Shown here piece by piece: positions 11,773 through 22,389 of a stretch of 64,000 bases of DNA; position 1 is the stretch's first letter, and each line of letters begins with the position of its first letter. Source of the DNA: Globisporangium splendens (lineage: Eukaryota > Oomycota > Peronosporomycetes > Pythiales > Pythiaceae); contig VFIW01000038.1 of NCBI GenBank assembly GCA_006386115.1, forward strand, positions 186,001-250,000, read 5' to 3'. Made by a program: the position numbers and the translations under genes. The notes below the pieces were generated by a model that was not told the DNA's origin, searched no databases, and was given only the letters and a program-made list of their open reading frames with translations.

Positions 11773-12744
11773 TTGCAACGCCTCTACGTGCTTGGTTGGA
11801 CACTGCGTGCGTCGAACAATTTTGTTCGAAATGAAGTGATCGTCAGGCATAAAGTACCAATGCCTGATGCAAATGAAGACAAGACGATGGTTATTCGGTT
11901 GGCCAACGGGTCAACTGTGAAGATGCCAAAGCGAGTTGTACGCTTGGCAATGGAATGTGAAGATTTCCGAGGTGAAGACGAGTTCATTTTACTCGACCTC
12001 GATGACAAGTTTGATCTGATTCTGGGAATGCCATGGTTGAAGCGTTATCAACCTAGCATTGACTGGATGAAGATGAAGATCTCCGTTGACAAGTCACACG
12101 ATGCTGACTTGAGCTGTGTGACAACGGATGAAGTGGTGTGGGTTTACACATCTGTCGAAGAGATCCCAGATGACCCTCGTGATATTGCGGTGTGCGATGG
12201 CCCCCCATGTTCACGAGCGGTACTCATCTTGAAGTAGACGAACGGAGGTGGAGCAGTCGGGCGCCAACAAAAGACTGTCTCCTTTGCCATCGACCCTAAG
12301 AGTGAGGCGATGTGCGTGGAAGAAACGAATGGGAAAAGAGCCGAAGAGCCATCCCGAGACAAGATGACCAAGAAGAAGAAGCAATTATCGTCAAGTGTTA
12401 CAAGCGCAACATATGCCCCTGATCAAGGTACAAGTTGCGGTGCCGAAGGAAGTGTCCAAGCACAAGACATTTCAAGCGAGTTTGCGAATATCGCGGTCTG
12501 CAATGAAGGTGGTGACAGCAAAGTAATGCGTCACATTGAAGTCGAAAATCCTCCAAGCTCTGTTGAAAAGTTGATTTCCTTGCCATGGATGAGCAAGAAG
12601 ACGCTGAAGCATAGCCTAGCGAAAGGCGAAATTTCGCAGGTCTGCATGATCGTCGATGTTGACGATGCAAAAGATGCAAGGGTTGACGGTATCATGATGG
12701 TACAATGTACCAATATTTCGATACATCGGAATGTTGGTAGATGA
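11773..12744 (+). pseudogene. Retropepsin-like region and pre-RT linker of Pol, degenerate
   Basis: The 11773-12237 frame keeps the protease body: RASNNFVRNEVI, then FDLILGMPWLKRYQPSIDW, typical of Ty3-type retropepsins. The catalytic DSGA is not preserved: the residues before ASNNFVR read TLR where Asp-Ser-Gly is expected. Upstream coding in 11615-11770 is split between frames. A second frame, 12310-12744, contains a linker ending in SLPWMSKKTLKHSLAKGEIS and QVCMIV, which in intact elements lies just before reverse transcriptase. Confidence 0.65.
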
Positions 12745-13097
12745 TTACGACATCTTTAGGAATGATTGTATGTTTATGCATAGGTAAAGATAAGACGAGA
12801 ATCCATCTGTTATCTCAGAAGCCCTCCTGTCCACACAAAATGAAGAAAAACCAGATATGAGAAAATCCAGTAAAAAATCCAGTAAAAAATCAAGCAGCAC
12901 GCAAGTGAAAGAACACGAGTAGGAAGAGCCCCAAGGGGAGCAAGGACTAGCAACGAAGTAGTTGAGTTTTTTCTTAAACAGTTTTCTCAATCTCACCTCT
13001 CAATTTACCATCAAACACTCAAGCCTCCTCACAAGTCGCATGCGTCATTTTGCCAAAGGAGCTCGTCTGTCATTGCTGACCGGAGAACCTCTGCTCT
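12745..13097. other. Non-coding flank of the truncated retroelement
   Basis: AT-rich. It includes a duplicated AAAAAATCCAGT-type segment near 12870-12890. No LTR copy of the 5' LTR is recognisable here. Confidence 0.4.
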
Positions 13098-13460
13098 TTG
13101 AAGGGACTCGGCTTATCCGCGCTGGTGTATCAGTATTGGCACGATTATCTCGATTTGGTTCCACACGATGGAATCAATCATGCCCAGCGTGACGCAAGAA
13201 AAGCCATGAAAATTGCGTCATTGTTTTTGAATGGCCGCAGTTCTTCACCGTTTGCAGTGTTGCCAGACGACGCAGCTCGTGCTCGTTGGAGAGTTGATGC
13301 GCAGCAGCTCGCAGACAATTTGCAGAGAGATGCACTGCATTATTTGAGTCGAGCAGTTGTGCGAGCTTCGGGATCACGACGGCGAAAGCTGACCGGTTCG
13401 GTGTCCGGAATTGTGAAAGCTTGGGCAAAGAGAGACAAATTTGCTGAATTGCATGTTTAA
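13098..13460 (+). CDS. Hypothetical protein, 5' end uncertain
   Basis: An open frame to TAA 13458-13460 encodes about 120 residues with coding-like composition (VYQYWHDYLDLVPHDG, AQRDARKAMKIASLF, RARWRVDAQQLADN). There is no ATG near the 5' end of the frame. A first exon could start at ATG 13040 in another frame and join by an intron, or this may be a gene fragment next to the retroelement. The alpha-helical basic composition gives no function. Confidence 0.35.
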   Translation: MKGLGLSALVYQYWHDYLDLVPHDGINHAQRDARKAMKIASLFLNGRSSSPFAVLPDDAARARWRVDAQQLADNLQRDALHYLSRAVVRASGSRRRKLTGSVSGIVKAWAKRDKFAELHV

Positions 13461-14289
13461 CTTCATAATCCTACTACACCTCTACATATTGTATCACACA
13501 AAAAGCTTGATTAGAACGATTCCTGGAAAAAAAAGCCATATTGGAGTGTAAATGTCATTCCTCGGATAATCCTGTCGTGCTCTTACACCGTCAAGAACGC
13601 AGCTGCGCGGTCGATCTCAGCTGAGTATAAGGCGCAGCAACTGCTACATTGTATCTACGACTTGAATCTCACCACATTTTGGGGTCCCTGCTGTGAAAAT
13701 GCGTCATTCACACACATGCAGACATTAACTCGCAAGGGCATACTTAAAGCAATTGCGCAAACACCAACAACACGCTCACACGGTTGTTCAACTTGCTTCA
13801 TATTGCAGCATTCATTGTGTCGCCAACAAGCATCGTCTGTATATTGTCGTGCTCGATTGTGCAGGAAGAGTGCTCGTACGCGTGTTGCTGTGGTAATTTC
13901 GTGCACTCTAGACAAGTAAATAGCCAAAGCAAAGTACACCATATTTACGCGCGGTAACTTCCAAGCGAACATGTGCAATTCCTTTTCAGGCGCATCCACC
14001 TTTCGCGCGCTTCGATGGAGACAATTTGTGTGGATGCCGCCAAACGGCAGTGTCGGCGGTAGTTGGCACTGCAACAACGTTGGTGGCACGATCAGCATGG
14101 TTATTGAACTGTCGTTAGGTACATACCTTAGGTAGGACTGGTTTCCTTTCGGGCTTACCGCTGTTGTTGCTTGCTGTGGTCGCTGTTCTCATAGTAACTC
14201 TGTTTTCCTGGTTTAACCCTTATTTTCCGACTCAGTCGTTAACATCGGTCAAAGTGAAAAAATCGGAAAATAGTCGGAAGATAAGAGTA
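13461..14289. other. Intergenic, no gene supported
   Basis: Upstream flank of the first pectate lyase duplicate. No conserved coding sequence seen. Confidence 0.4.
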
Positions 14290-15508
14290 AAGTGCTCCGC
14301 AGATCCAGGTCAGCTGTTCACTGAGATCGGGAGCAGTTGCCACAGCCATCCATTTGACAGATTCTGTCCAGTCGTTCACTTGCCCTCAGTGCACACGCAT
14401 CTACAGCCATTTTGATCGTATCTGAACTCCCACCGTCACGCCTTTTGCATGAGAGAGAGCGACCCTGGCGATGGCACGACGACGTCTTCTCACTGGCCGT
14501 TCATCTGTGGAACCGAACGCTCTGTCACTCCATACGTACGCACACATGAGGTCGCACCTTCAGCGTCCAATCTCCACACCCGCCTTCGAGCACAACAATC
14601 TCATCCTCTCTGATCGTATAAAAGTCAACTGCAATGCACAAGTCGTTCTCTACTTTCATTGTCGCTGTATGCGGACTTACCGCCGCCATTACTACCGACG
14701 CGTTCTTGACAGGAGACTGGTCAGTCAGCAACGGCTCTGTGCTCTTCGATACTCCCTTTGTCGTCACTGCGGGCTCGATTTTCGACGGTGAGATGAAGAC
14801 CTACGAGCGATCCAACGTGAAATGCTCCAGTGACGAAGAAACAGGCAAAGCGACCGCGGTGTTCCTCGTCGAACCTGGCGCCACGCTCAAGAACGTCATC
14901 ATCTGCAAGGATCAAAGTGAAGGCGTCCACTGCGAACAAAACGATTGCATCATCGAGAACGTGTGGTGGGACGACGTGTGCGAAGACACTCTCACGATTA
15001 AGGGAGGCTCGGCATCCAGCGTGTCCAAGGTCATTGGTGGTGGCGCTCGTTCCGCAGACGACAAGGTTGTCCAGCACAACGGCTACGGCTCTGTGAGCAT
15101 CGACGGCTTCTACGTGCAAGACTTGGGCAAACTGTACCGCGCATGTGGCAACTGTGGGGTCGACATTACCCGCCATGTCAGTGTGTCGAACGTGTACGCT
15201 GTGAACCCGACGGCGAGCATCGTCACTGCCAACAAGAACTACAACGACGAAGCCACCCTTCAGAACGTCACGGTCGTGACATCCAAGAAGAAACTCGGTG
15301 TCTGTGTGTGATCCGAGGCGGTACCAAAGGGCAAAGAACCAGTGAAACTCGGCCAAGGTCCCTTGCCTCCGTTGTGTCAATATGAAGACGACGACGTCAC
15401 CATTGTTGCCTAGATCAGCAGTCCACGTTCATCTGTTTGTCTCGATGTCTTTCAATGCATTGAGTCAAAGGTCTCACGTAGGTTTTAAGAAGCCAAGTCT
15501 GTAGAAAG
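14290..15508 (+). repeat. Segmental duplication, copy A (pairs with 22390-23608)
   Basis: About 1,219 bp nearly identical to 22390-23608 at a constant offset of 8,100 bp with no indels. I count only about eight differences. It spans the upstream region, the whole pectate lyase frame and about 95 bp after its original stop. The high identity indicates a recent duplication or gene conversion. Confidence 0.9.
14634..15413 (+). pseudogene. PL3 pectate lyase, premature TGA, copy A
   Basis: ATG 14634 starts a secreted PL3 protein with a signal peptide (MHKSFSTFIVAVCGLTAAIT). Family motifs are EGVHC, NVWWDDVCED, IKGGSASSVSKVIGGGA, QHNGYGSVSIDGFYVQD and NVYAVNP. PL3 enzymes cleave polygalacturonate by Ca2+-dependent beta-elimination on a parallel beta-helix; the Asp/Glu cluster in WWDDVCED is the likely Ca2+ region. 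TGA at 15309-15311 replaces the Trp codon that two paralogues here keep (VCGWSEAV, VCAWSQAV). The frame then continues 33 codons to TAG 15411-15413 with the normal C-terminus (GQGPLPPLCQY). Copy A also has Cys for a conserved Gly (VIICKD) and Asp for Gly (QNDC) compared with copy B. Loss of the last beta-helix turn probably inactivates the enzyme. Confidence 0.85.
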
Positions 15509-18147
15509 TTCGTGCTTGAAAAGAGCCACTGGAGACTGCATTCAAGATGTTTTCACCCAGTATGTGTGCCGACGATGGTTGTAGTGCTGGCAGCGTCACT
15601 GATCTGGGATTGGTGTATGTCTTCCATCTTTCTCACTCTCCGTCGTTTCTACCCCTTTCTCTTCACAGTCGAGCACGGTCGAAGGCTGTGATCGGAAGGT
15701 TGTATCCGCTCCCTAAAACAGGTCCCGCAGTTGAACTGATGCACTTTGTGAAGTGTCCACAGTGCAGACTGTATCACACCCTCTTTCTGTCCCTCTGTCC
15801 CGTCTATGGGAAGAGTTGGACATTCTCGGTGCAAAAGTGGAGAGATGGTGGACCTCTACCGTGGAAAGGCAGCCTTCATCTCTTTCACCTGGAAGTGATG
15901 GCATCGGAACGTCCACAGTGACTAGTGTTAGTCGAGATGTGAGACAGCGCAACAGTACGCTGATCAATAACTTCGCGCCAGGATCTCCCGCGCCAAGTAA
16001 CCACTAAAATACGAGTGCTATGCGTCGTCGAGATGCGAATATGCCGACCGACAATCTCGTGTCTCTCCCACGCCATGTTGTATTAGCACACAGTTGTGTG
16101 TCACCCATCGATTACGACGTCGAGGTGAAGAGGAGACTCGCGGAAGACATGCCAGGATGAACAACGCGTCCTTCATGCTCATAGATTGCAGCACAGTTTA
16201 ATCGAATGAACTTGCCCCTCACCTGCGCTCTGCATCTCAATTTCTGAGTCGAAAATGGAGATGCTGCATTGTTCGAGCAGGTTGAGTGCAAAGGAGGAGC
16301 GTATTAGCCAGACCAAGAAAAAATACGGCAATTGCCTTCACATGTGGTAGTTTAATTGATGTTCTTGATTTTTGCTTTTCGCCTTTGAGCGGAAGCTCTT
16401 CTTGTCGTTGGGTATTCGCACAAACATTACGCCTTGCTGGAAATTTTGAAAGACCGCTTCCGGTTCAATAAGTGTGTGCCCATCCTGGCGAGCGGCTGTC
16501 AGCTACTTTGATGAGTGGCTCGTGGAGGTACGCATTAACAAAGGCAGTGTGTCAACTATAGCTTACTGTGCGGTGAAAGCGCAGAGTGTGTTGCTCAAAG
16601 TGAATTCTGGTTGCGCCATTGATAGATTACCCAGCACTTAGAGGAGAAAAAACGTAGTGTTGGTGGCATTATCAGCATAGATTGTGGGTGGAGATTACAA
16701 ACGACTGAGAACGCTCAAGAGAGTCGGGACATGCCCACATTCTGGCAACAAGAAGTTCGGTCTACCGTATATGTATCGACTCATCATGCATGGTAACTTG
16801 CTGTCACGCAACCGATCACACTATCTTACAAGCCAAATTTTCAGGAACTACGTACTACCGCGGTTAGTGTGCATCCTATTGAGAACATCCAGTACGCTGA
16901 AATTTGGGTCGTTGACATCTAGTTGAGGTCACGTTATCAGTAGAGTACTGTTTCTATAACGTGCACAACCACAGTGGATGCAGGAGAATGAGAGGGGTGG
17001 GATACTCGGACAATTGTATTTCGGCTTCTTCCCCTATAGTGCTCATCTCTTTGTACACCACACCTGATTCGCTGCAGTAATCTAAAGGTCCCGCTCACAT
17101 GTCAGGCTCCTCTTCGTCCTCAAACGCTGAGGACTCGCCCTTAAGTGGTGCATTTGCTGTGGATGGGATAGAAATTGACTGCAGCAGTTTTCGGAAACAT
17201 CGACCATTCGAGGAACAAGATTATGAGTGTCCATCGTCAGGTGACAGATTTGGAATGGGCGTCCAGCTCCATGTTGAGGTTGCTGCGGTTTGGTCAGTCC
17301 CAGGGTGTCCGAGCACCACCCGACTCAACAAAAACGGTGCTGCGATGAGTTCATGTTGAAGTGGCTGTCTTCACACAAATTTTCAAAACCTCACGTCGAC
17401 TGAGAGGTGCTCATTTTCTGATTACTACAGTGCGACTTGATCCCGTTTGCTCTCCGATGAGGTGTCACAATCCTGTCTTCTGCTTGCAATGTGAAGGTGC
17501 TGCGCTAGTGCACCTGAAAGATGCTACAGTGTGTACACAGAGGCGCAGCATCCTTCACATCGCAATCAGCCTTGACAGAAATCCATCATCACGTCAACGT
17601 TTCTGTTCTAAACAGTATTGTTGACTCACCCTCTGGGTGGCAAGTTGTTCGTCTTGCATGTACTGTATTTCGGATTGTTCAACGTGAAGGACGCATCCCT
17701 AAAATGCTCAACTGTGGTCTGGTTGAATGGAGCTCGGATCCAGAACACGGCGAACACTAGGATCACAAATGCTTGTAGCAGCCAATCGCTGGGAGGAAGC
17801 GATACCTTGCAGTCAGAGCTCAAGTGTGTCTATTGCGCCAGTATATCAAAGCGATGCAGTAAGGGATGGTGAATTGACCGCCCTCGGTGGATGGACAGAT
17901 CTTTGAAGTAAGGCACGAAAATTTCGGTTGCATGCATCCCCATCTTTAATCATTTGCTCGTCGCGCGCGCGTCCTCATGCCCTCGCAGACATTTAGAGAG
18001 GAGCAATCTTGGGCTAGACCTTTCAGCAACAGGTTGGCATCTGTTTCAGATGAAAGCAAAGCAATGGTTGCTGCAACTCGCCTCTTTGCCGCCACCAACG
18101 GTTGATACGATTTGCCGACTTGGCACCCAATCGCCCGTGGTTGTCTT
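15509..18147. other. Long non-coding or relic region
   Basis: No intact gene. At 17,240-17,345 and 17,640-17,790 there are short translated stretches (TTRLNKNGAAMSSC; STVVWLNGARIQ) that recall the C-terminal domain of family X genes found elsewhere in the window. They may be decayed copies, but the similarity is short. Confidence 0.35.
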
Positions 18148-18160
18148 TCATTATCCAATT
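18148..18160 (+). promoter_or_regulatory. Oomycete initiator-like element
   Basis: TCATTATCCAATT matches the core TCATTYYNCAWTT except one Y position. It lies 58 nt upstream of the pectate lyase ATG at 18219. Confidence 0.5.
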
Positions 18161-18218
18161 CGCCAAGCAGTGCTCAAGCCACACCAAGCAACCAAACTCC
18201 ACCAGTTCCACGAACAAC

Positions 18219-19007
18219 ATGTTGTACTCTTTCGTCGCATCTGCTGCAGTCATCGCTGCTGCTGCAACCATCGCTACTTCGTCCGCAGCGCCAATGCCCA
18301 CTGGCACCTGGCCAACGAGCATGGGGAACGTCAAGTACGACAAGCCGTACGTGGTGAAGGCTGGAAAGCCGTTCGATGGTGGCATGAAGACCTACGAACG
18401 CTCCAACAAGCAATGCACGGGCAACGATGAAGGCGATAAAGACGGCGCGGTCTTCATCGTTGAGCCCGGTGCCATCCTGAAAAATGTGATCATCGGCAAG
18501 GCTCAGAGCGAGGGCGTCCATTGCGAGGAAAGTGGCTGCACGATCGAGAACGTGTGGTGGGACGACGTGTGTGAAGACGCGCTCAGCATCAAGGGCGGCT
18601 CAGCGTCGAGTGTATCGAACGTCATTGGCGGTGGTGCTCGCTACGCCAAGGACAAGATCATCCAACACAACGGCTACGGCACCGTCAACATCGATGGCTT
18701 CTATGCGCAGGACTTTGGTAAGCTGTACCGATCGTGTGGTACTTGCAAGACCAAGATCAGTCGCAAGGTCTCGATCTCGAACGTGTACGCGGTGAACCCA
18801 ACGGTCGGCATCGCGACCGTGAACAAGAACTATGGCGATGAGGCCAAGCTGAGCAACATCAAGATCAAGACGTCCAAGAAAATCTCCGACCTCGATGTCT
18901 GCGGTTGGTCGGAAGCTGTGTTCGTGGGCGAGCCGGGATGGCTGGGCCGCGGTCCTTCACACCCACTTTGCCAATACGCTGAGAGCACCATTCAGTTCAT
19001 CAAGTAA
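18219..19007 (+). CDS. Secreted pectate lyase, family PL3
   Basis: ATG 18219 is chosen because it starts a signal peptide (MLYSFVASAAVIAAAATIAT, cleavage near SSA-AP) just after an Inr element; longer in-frame starts would bury it. The 262-residue protein is intact and carries EGVHC, NVWWDDVCED, GGSASSVSNVIGGGARYA, QHNGYGTVNIDGFYAQDFGK and NVYAVNP, plus the C-terminal VCGWSEAV and HPLCQY segments. It should degrade demethylated pectin in plant cell walls outside the cell by Ca2+-dependent beta-elimination. It is part of a four-gene PL3 cluster and converges with the next lyase gene. Confidence 0.93.
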   Translation: MLYSFVASAAVIAAAATIATSSAAPMPTGTWPTSMGNVKYDKPYVVKAGKPFDGGMKTYERSNKQCTGNDEGDKDGAVFIVEPGAILKNVIIGKAQSEGVHCEESGCTIENVWWDDVCEDALSIKGGSASSVSNVIGGGARYAKDKIIQHNGYGTVNIDGFYAQDFGKLYRSCGTCKTKISRKVSISNVYAVNPTVGIATVNKNYGDEAKLSNIKIKTSKKISDLDVCGWSEAVFVGEPGWLGRGPSHPLCQYAESTIQFIK

Positions 19008-19574
19008 TCGTCCATTTGGTGGAGCAAGATGTGAATGAATGCATTTACTTCGACACTCTCAGGTGGCGACACTAGGAATGTGAACGTTGTGTGTCGAGGA
19101 AAATTTGATGGCGTAGTGTTGGGAAGCAAGCTATCAGATTTGAGGTGATCAGTTGAGCTACCCAACTGACAGTCAGTGATAACCTTTTCGAATTAAGTGC
19201 TTGTTGTCTGTCAGGTGGACGTTTCTAGTACTGGTCGGCTCCGGTGACCAGTAGCTTCAACATGCGTTGCATAAGCGAGACGTGTCCATCAACAATTTGC
19301 TTTGACCGTTCAAGTAAATGAGTACATTTGGCTGCTGAACAGGAGCCACTGGTGCTATGTGGACAAGTTGCAATTGCCGTTGTAGTTTGTTGCTCTGGAT
19401 GAGCACATAAACGATTGCAAAACTCATAGGAAGGAATGTATTATCACCATGATCGGTTAGAGTTCACATCGAGTGAAAGTGCAACACGTGATTCTCTTTC
19501 ACGAGAGCAATAACGACTAAACCCAACATGCAAACAAACAGTACACTCAAACACAGTTTTGAATGGTTCAGTAA
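19008..19574. other. Spacer between convergent pectate lyase genes
   Basis: 3' flanks of two convergent genes; no coding sequence seen. Confidence 0.5.
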
Positions 19575-20360
19575 TCACTTGGTGAAAGTCACGGCGCTCG
19601 TCGAGTACTGGCAAAGTGGAGGCGACGGACCATGGCCAAGCTTCTTCGGCTCACCCGACGTCACAGCCTGAGACCACGCGCACACCTCCACCTTGGACGT
19701 CGCCTTCGACGTCTTGATCTTGATGTTGCTCAGCTTGGCTTCGTCGCCGTAGTTCTTGTTCACGGTCACGATGCCGACCTTCGGGTTCACGGCGTACACG
19801 TTGGCGACCGAGACCTTGCGACTGATCTTGGTCTTGCAGTTGCCACAGGCGCGGAACAGCTTGCCAAAGTCTTGCACGTAGAAGCCGTCGATGCTGACGG
19901 AGCCGTAGCCGTTGTGTTGGATGACCTTGTCTTCGGCGTAGCGAGCGCCGCCACCGATGACCTTGGTCACGCTGGACGCCGAGCCGCCCTTGATGCTGAG
20001 CGCGTCTTCGCACACGTCGTCCCACCACACGTTCTGGATCGTGCAGCCACCTTGGTCGCAGTGCACGCCTTCCGTTTGCGCCTTGCCGATGATGACGTTC
20101 TTGAGCGTGGCGCCAGGCTCGACGAGGAAGACCGCGCCGGCGCTACCGCCCTCAGCCTGGTCCGTGCATTGCACGTTGGAGCGTTCGTAGGTCTTCATGG
20201 CACCGTCGAAGGTTGTGCCGGCCTTGACAACTTGAGGAGAACTGAGCCTGACCACGCCCTTACTGGTCGGCCAGGTGCCAATTGGCATGACAGCGTGGGT
20301 AGTAGACACTGCGAATGCGAGAACGAAGATGGCGGCAGCGAGAGCGGAAGTGTTGACCAT
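19575..20360 (-). CDS. Secreted pectate lyase, family PL3
   Basis: An intact 261-residue PL3 protein read right to left from ATG 20360. Signal peptide MVNTSALAAAIFVLAFAVST with cleavage near THA-VM. Motifs are EGVHCDQGGC, NVWWDDVCEDALSIKG, GGGARYAEDKVIQHNGYG, FYVQDFGKLFRACG and NVYAVNP, and the C-terminal VCAWSQAV with PPLCQY. It is closest to the 18219-19007 gene and lies in opposite orientation to it. Predicted role is extracellular pectin depolymerisation. Confidence 0.93.
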   Translation of the reverse strand: MVNTSALAAAIFVLAFAVSTTHAVMPIGTWPTSKGVVRLSSPQVVKAGTTFDGAMKTYERSNVQCTDQAEGGSAGAVFLVEPGATLKNVIIGKAQTEGVHCDQGGCTIQNVWWDDVCEDALSIKGGSASSVTKVIGGGARYAEDKVIQHNGYGSVSIDGFYVQDFGKLFRACGNCKTKISRKVSVANVYAVNPKVGIVTVNKNYGDEAKLSNIKIKTSKATSKVEVCAWSQAVTSGEPKKLGHGPSPPLCQYSTSAVTFTK

Positions 20361-20431
20361 CGTTGGATTTGATGACTTGTGTTCCTTGGAGTCTTGGAGC
20401 TGGGGAGTTGTTCGAGTGGCGGCCGGTGTGT

Positions 20432-20446
20432 TTGAAAATGAGCTCT
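20432..20446 (-). promoter_or_regulatory. Possible oomycete initiator element
   Basis: On the minus strand AGCTCATTTTCAAAC resembles GCTCATTYYNCAWTTT in its first half and lies about 72 nt upstream of the ATG at 20360. Confidence 0.4.
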
Positions 20447-21927
20447 GGTAATGGTTGTGATTGAGGGGTGGTGACTCTTGCTGCTCACGTCCAGTCCATT
20501 GTACTTCCTTCGGAGCCAGCTGGTCTAGTATTCCTGGACTTCGTGGTCACTTCATACTCTAATCACGATGATTGCTACTCTCTGCATGGTGCGCTGTAGA
20601 TGTAGCCGTCACCATGACGTAGTAGCTGTGGTGAAGATGCCGTGTATCCATACGAAATGAGGGAAACAAAACCAGCACCGATCGTCTCGGCTCTTGTCAT
20701 TAATCGAGCACAAGCTGTTCTCTATTCATCCTGCTATCGAGAGGGAAGAGATCACCAATTGGCAAAACTTCTATCGTAGAGAAAAGCAAGTACTTCAACA
20801 AAAGAGATGTCCACCATGCCTGGCTTCGGTTCCGGAACATGTCGGTAGCGATAGGAGGCCCGCATCTTTCCAAGTCGAGCCTTTCGTGCTGACTATTCCG
20901 TTAGTCGTGACGCCAGCGAGTGCACCTCTTCGCAGGAAGCAGCAGCGGGGTCAAAGAAGATAAGTAACGAAGGCGATTTTTCCATACAAAGTGAACGATG
21001 TGCTATGAAGAGGCATAATAGAACACCTTATCAGAAGAGTGTCGAAATAGATTGATCGCGCTGCACTTTCGCTAATCCGTACAACGGTTTCCGCATGCAT
21101 CCATCTTCTAAAGCGAGAAAAGTGAGAAAAAGATGAGCAAACGATAGCATTTCGAACGTGTGTTTTCTGTGCTTGCCTCCCGAGTAAGTAATTGGCAGTT
21201 TCTGTGTGTCCAACATATCACCAAGCCAGCATGGCACCATTCGCATGGTTCACAATCAGTTAGCATGGCTCTGAACAGGCGATTGGAAGTATGACTGGAT
21301 GCAGCGGCCATTACGCAAGTACTGGAAATGGTACCTATCAATCGCCAAAGGGCACACATTCGGCTGTGTGTCTCGCTCGGTGTAGAGACACATTGCCACC
21401 GGCTCGAACCGACCATTCACACGGGCTGCCATGTGCTGATTAAGAACGAGTGCGCGGAAAGGCGGTCCTGGTAGCACACCATCTATCTATCCATCTCTTT
21501 TGCGCATCTGCTGCATTCCCCTGAATGTTTTTCTCAAGCCTCCGACTCGTCACTTCTCCGTCCATTGTTATGTTGAGGACACCCACCACAAGGCTTTCAA
21601 TTGGTAATTACTCGGACAGCACAGCGACTAAGGTAGACTCCGTTGTGATGATGTGTAGTGCCTTGTGAAGCATAGACACTCCCACTGTAGAGAACAGCCT
21701 CAAGGCGTGGCACTTGGCAGGTTGACTAGCCTGGCTCGAACTGACCGAGAGGCATCCCACGCTCCGACTAGCTTGCCATTGGAAAATACAGAAAGAGCGC
21801 TCATGCTTACGACCTCCTCCGACTAAGTCTGCAACATTATAGAAAACGTCCAAGAGGTCGAGACAGTTAGCAGGAGGCACTGGCCCGTTTACTCGATTTT
21901 TCTGTTCGTGAAACAACATGTTTATCA
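20447..21927. other. Intergenic, no gene supported
   Basis: Short ORFs only, none with recognisable homology. The region runs up to the SINE-like insertion. Confidence 0.4.
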
Positions 21928-22260
21928 CTCAAGGTATCAGGTCGACCGATCCCATTTGGGTCAGTGGTCAAACACTGGCTTGGGGACCGGGAGGTCACTG
22001 GATCGATTCCCGTCGATGCCAACCAGTCAGCCGGGTGTGACCGGAGACAGGCAGTTAAGCGGACGAGCAACTGGGGCGCTGAATAAGTGTCCTGGCCCTT
22101 CATCGTGGGGGAGGCCCCGTTGCCAAAAAAGGCCCCGTAGTGTAATGAGGGGTACAGGACCCGGCCTGCGCGGGTTAAGTTACAAAGTCACTTGTACTTC
22201 CACATCACCTCCGGGTGGTGTGGCGGGTCCTGGTGGCTTAAATCTCAAGGTATCAGGTCG
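21928..22260 (+). mobile_element. SINE-like retroposon with tRNA-derived head and 17-bp target site duplications
   Basis: A 299-bp segment (21945-22243) is flanked by perfect 17-bp direct repeats CTCAAGGTATCAGGTCG (21928-21944 and 22244-22260). Near its 5' end TGGGTCAGTGG (21957-21967) fits the RNA polymerase III A box and GGATCGATTCC (22000-22010) fits the B box. Their start-to-start spacing of about 44 nt is that of a tRNA, and the bases around the B box form a T-arm-like stem with 4 of 5 pairs. The acceptor stem is not conserved. No protein is encoded and there is no poly(A) tail; the 3' end is CTTAAAT. SINE families are known in Phytophthora. Confidence 0.75.
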
Positions 22261-22389
22261 TTACATTTGAATGTCCCACTCAGAAGTGGGTCAAATGTTT
22301 ACTTTGACCCATCGCCCAGTCTGTTTTTGTGCCAGGAGAGAGAAACATCACCCAGTTTTGCCCCAGCGGGTCAAAAGAGTCCCAAATTG

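Larger units (their letters stand above)
9931..12744 (+). mobile_element. Truncated Ty3/Gypsy-type LTR retrotransposon
   Basis: The order is 5' LTR (9931-10446), primer binding site (10449-10464), gag (10573-11614), protease region (11773-12237) and the linker that normally precedes reverse transcriptase (12310-12744). Homology stops near 12,750. No reverse transcriptase, RNase H, integrase or 3' LTR is visible, so the element is truncated and cannot move by itself. Gag is frameshifted and the protease active site is mutated. Confidence 0.75.

Noticed and set aside
13085..13120. Shared LLFEGTR translation at 13.09 kb and 54.46 kb
   Set aside because: Only about 18 similar bases, no extended homology; probably chance.
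14617..14623. TATAAAA as core promoter of pectate lyase copy A (and copy B)
   Set aside because: Only 11 nt before the ATG, too close for a start site upstream of that ATG.
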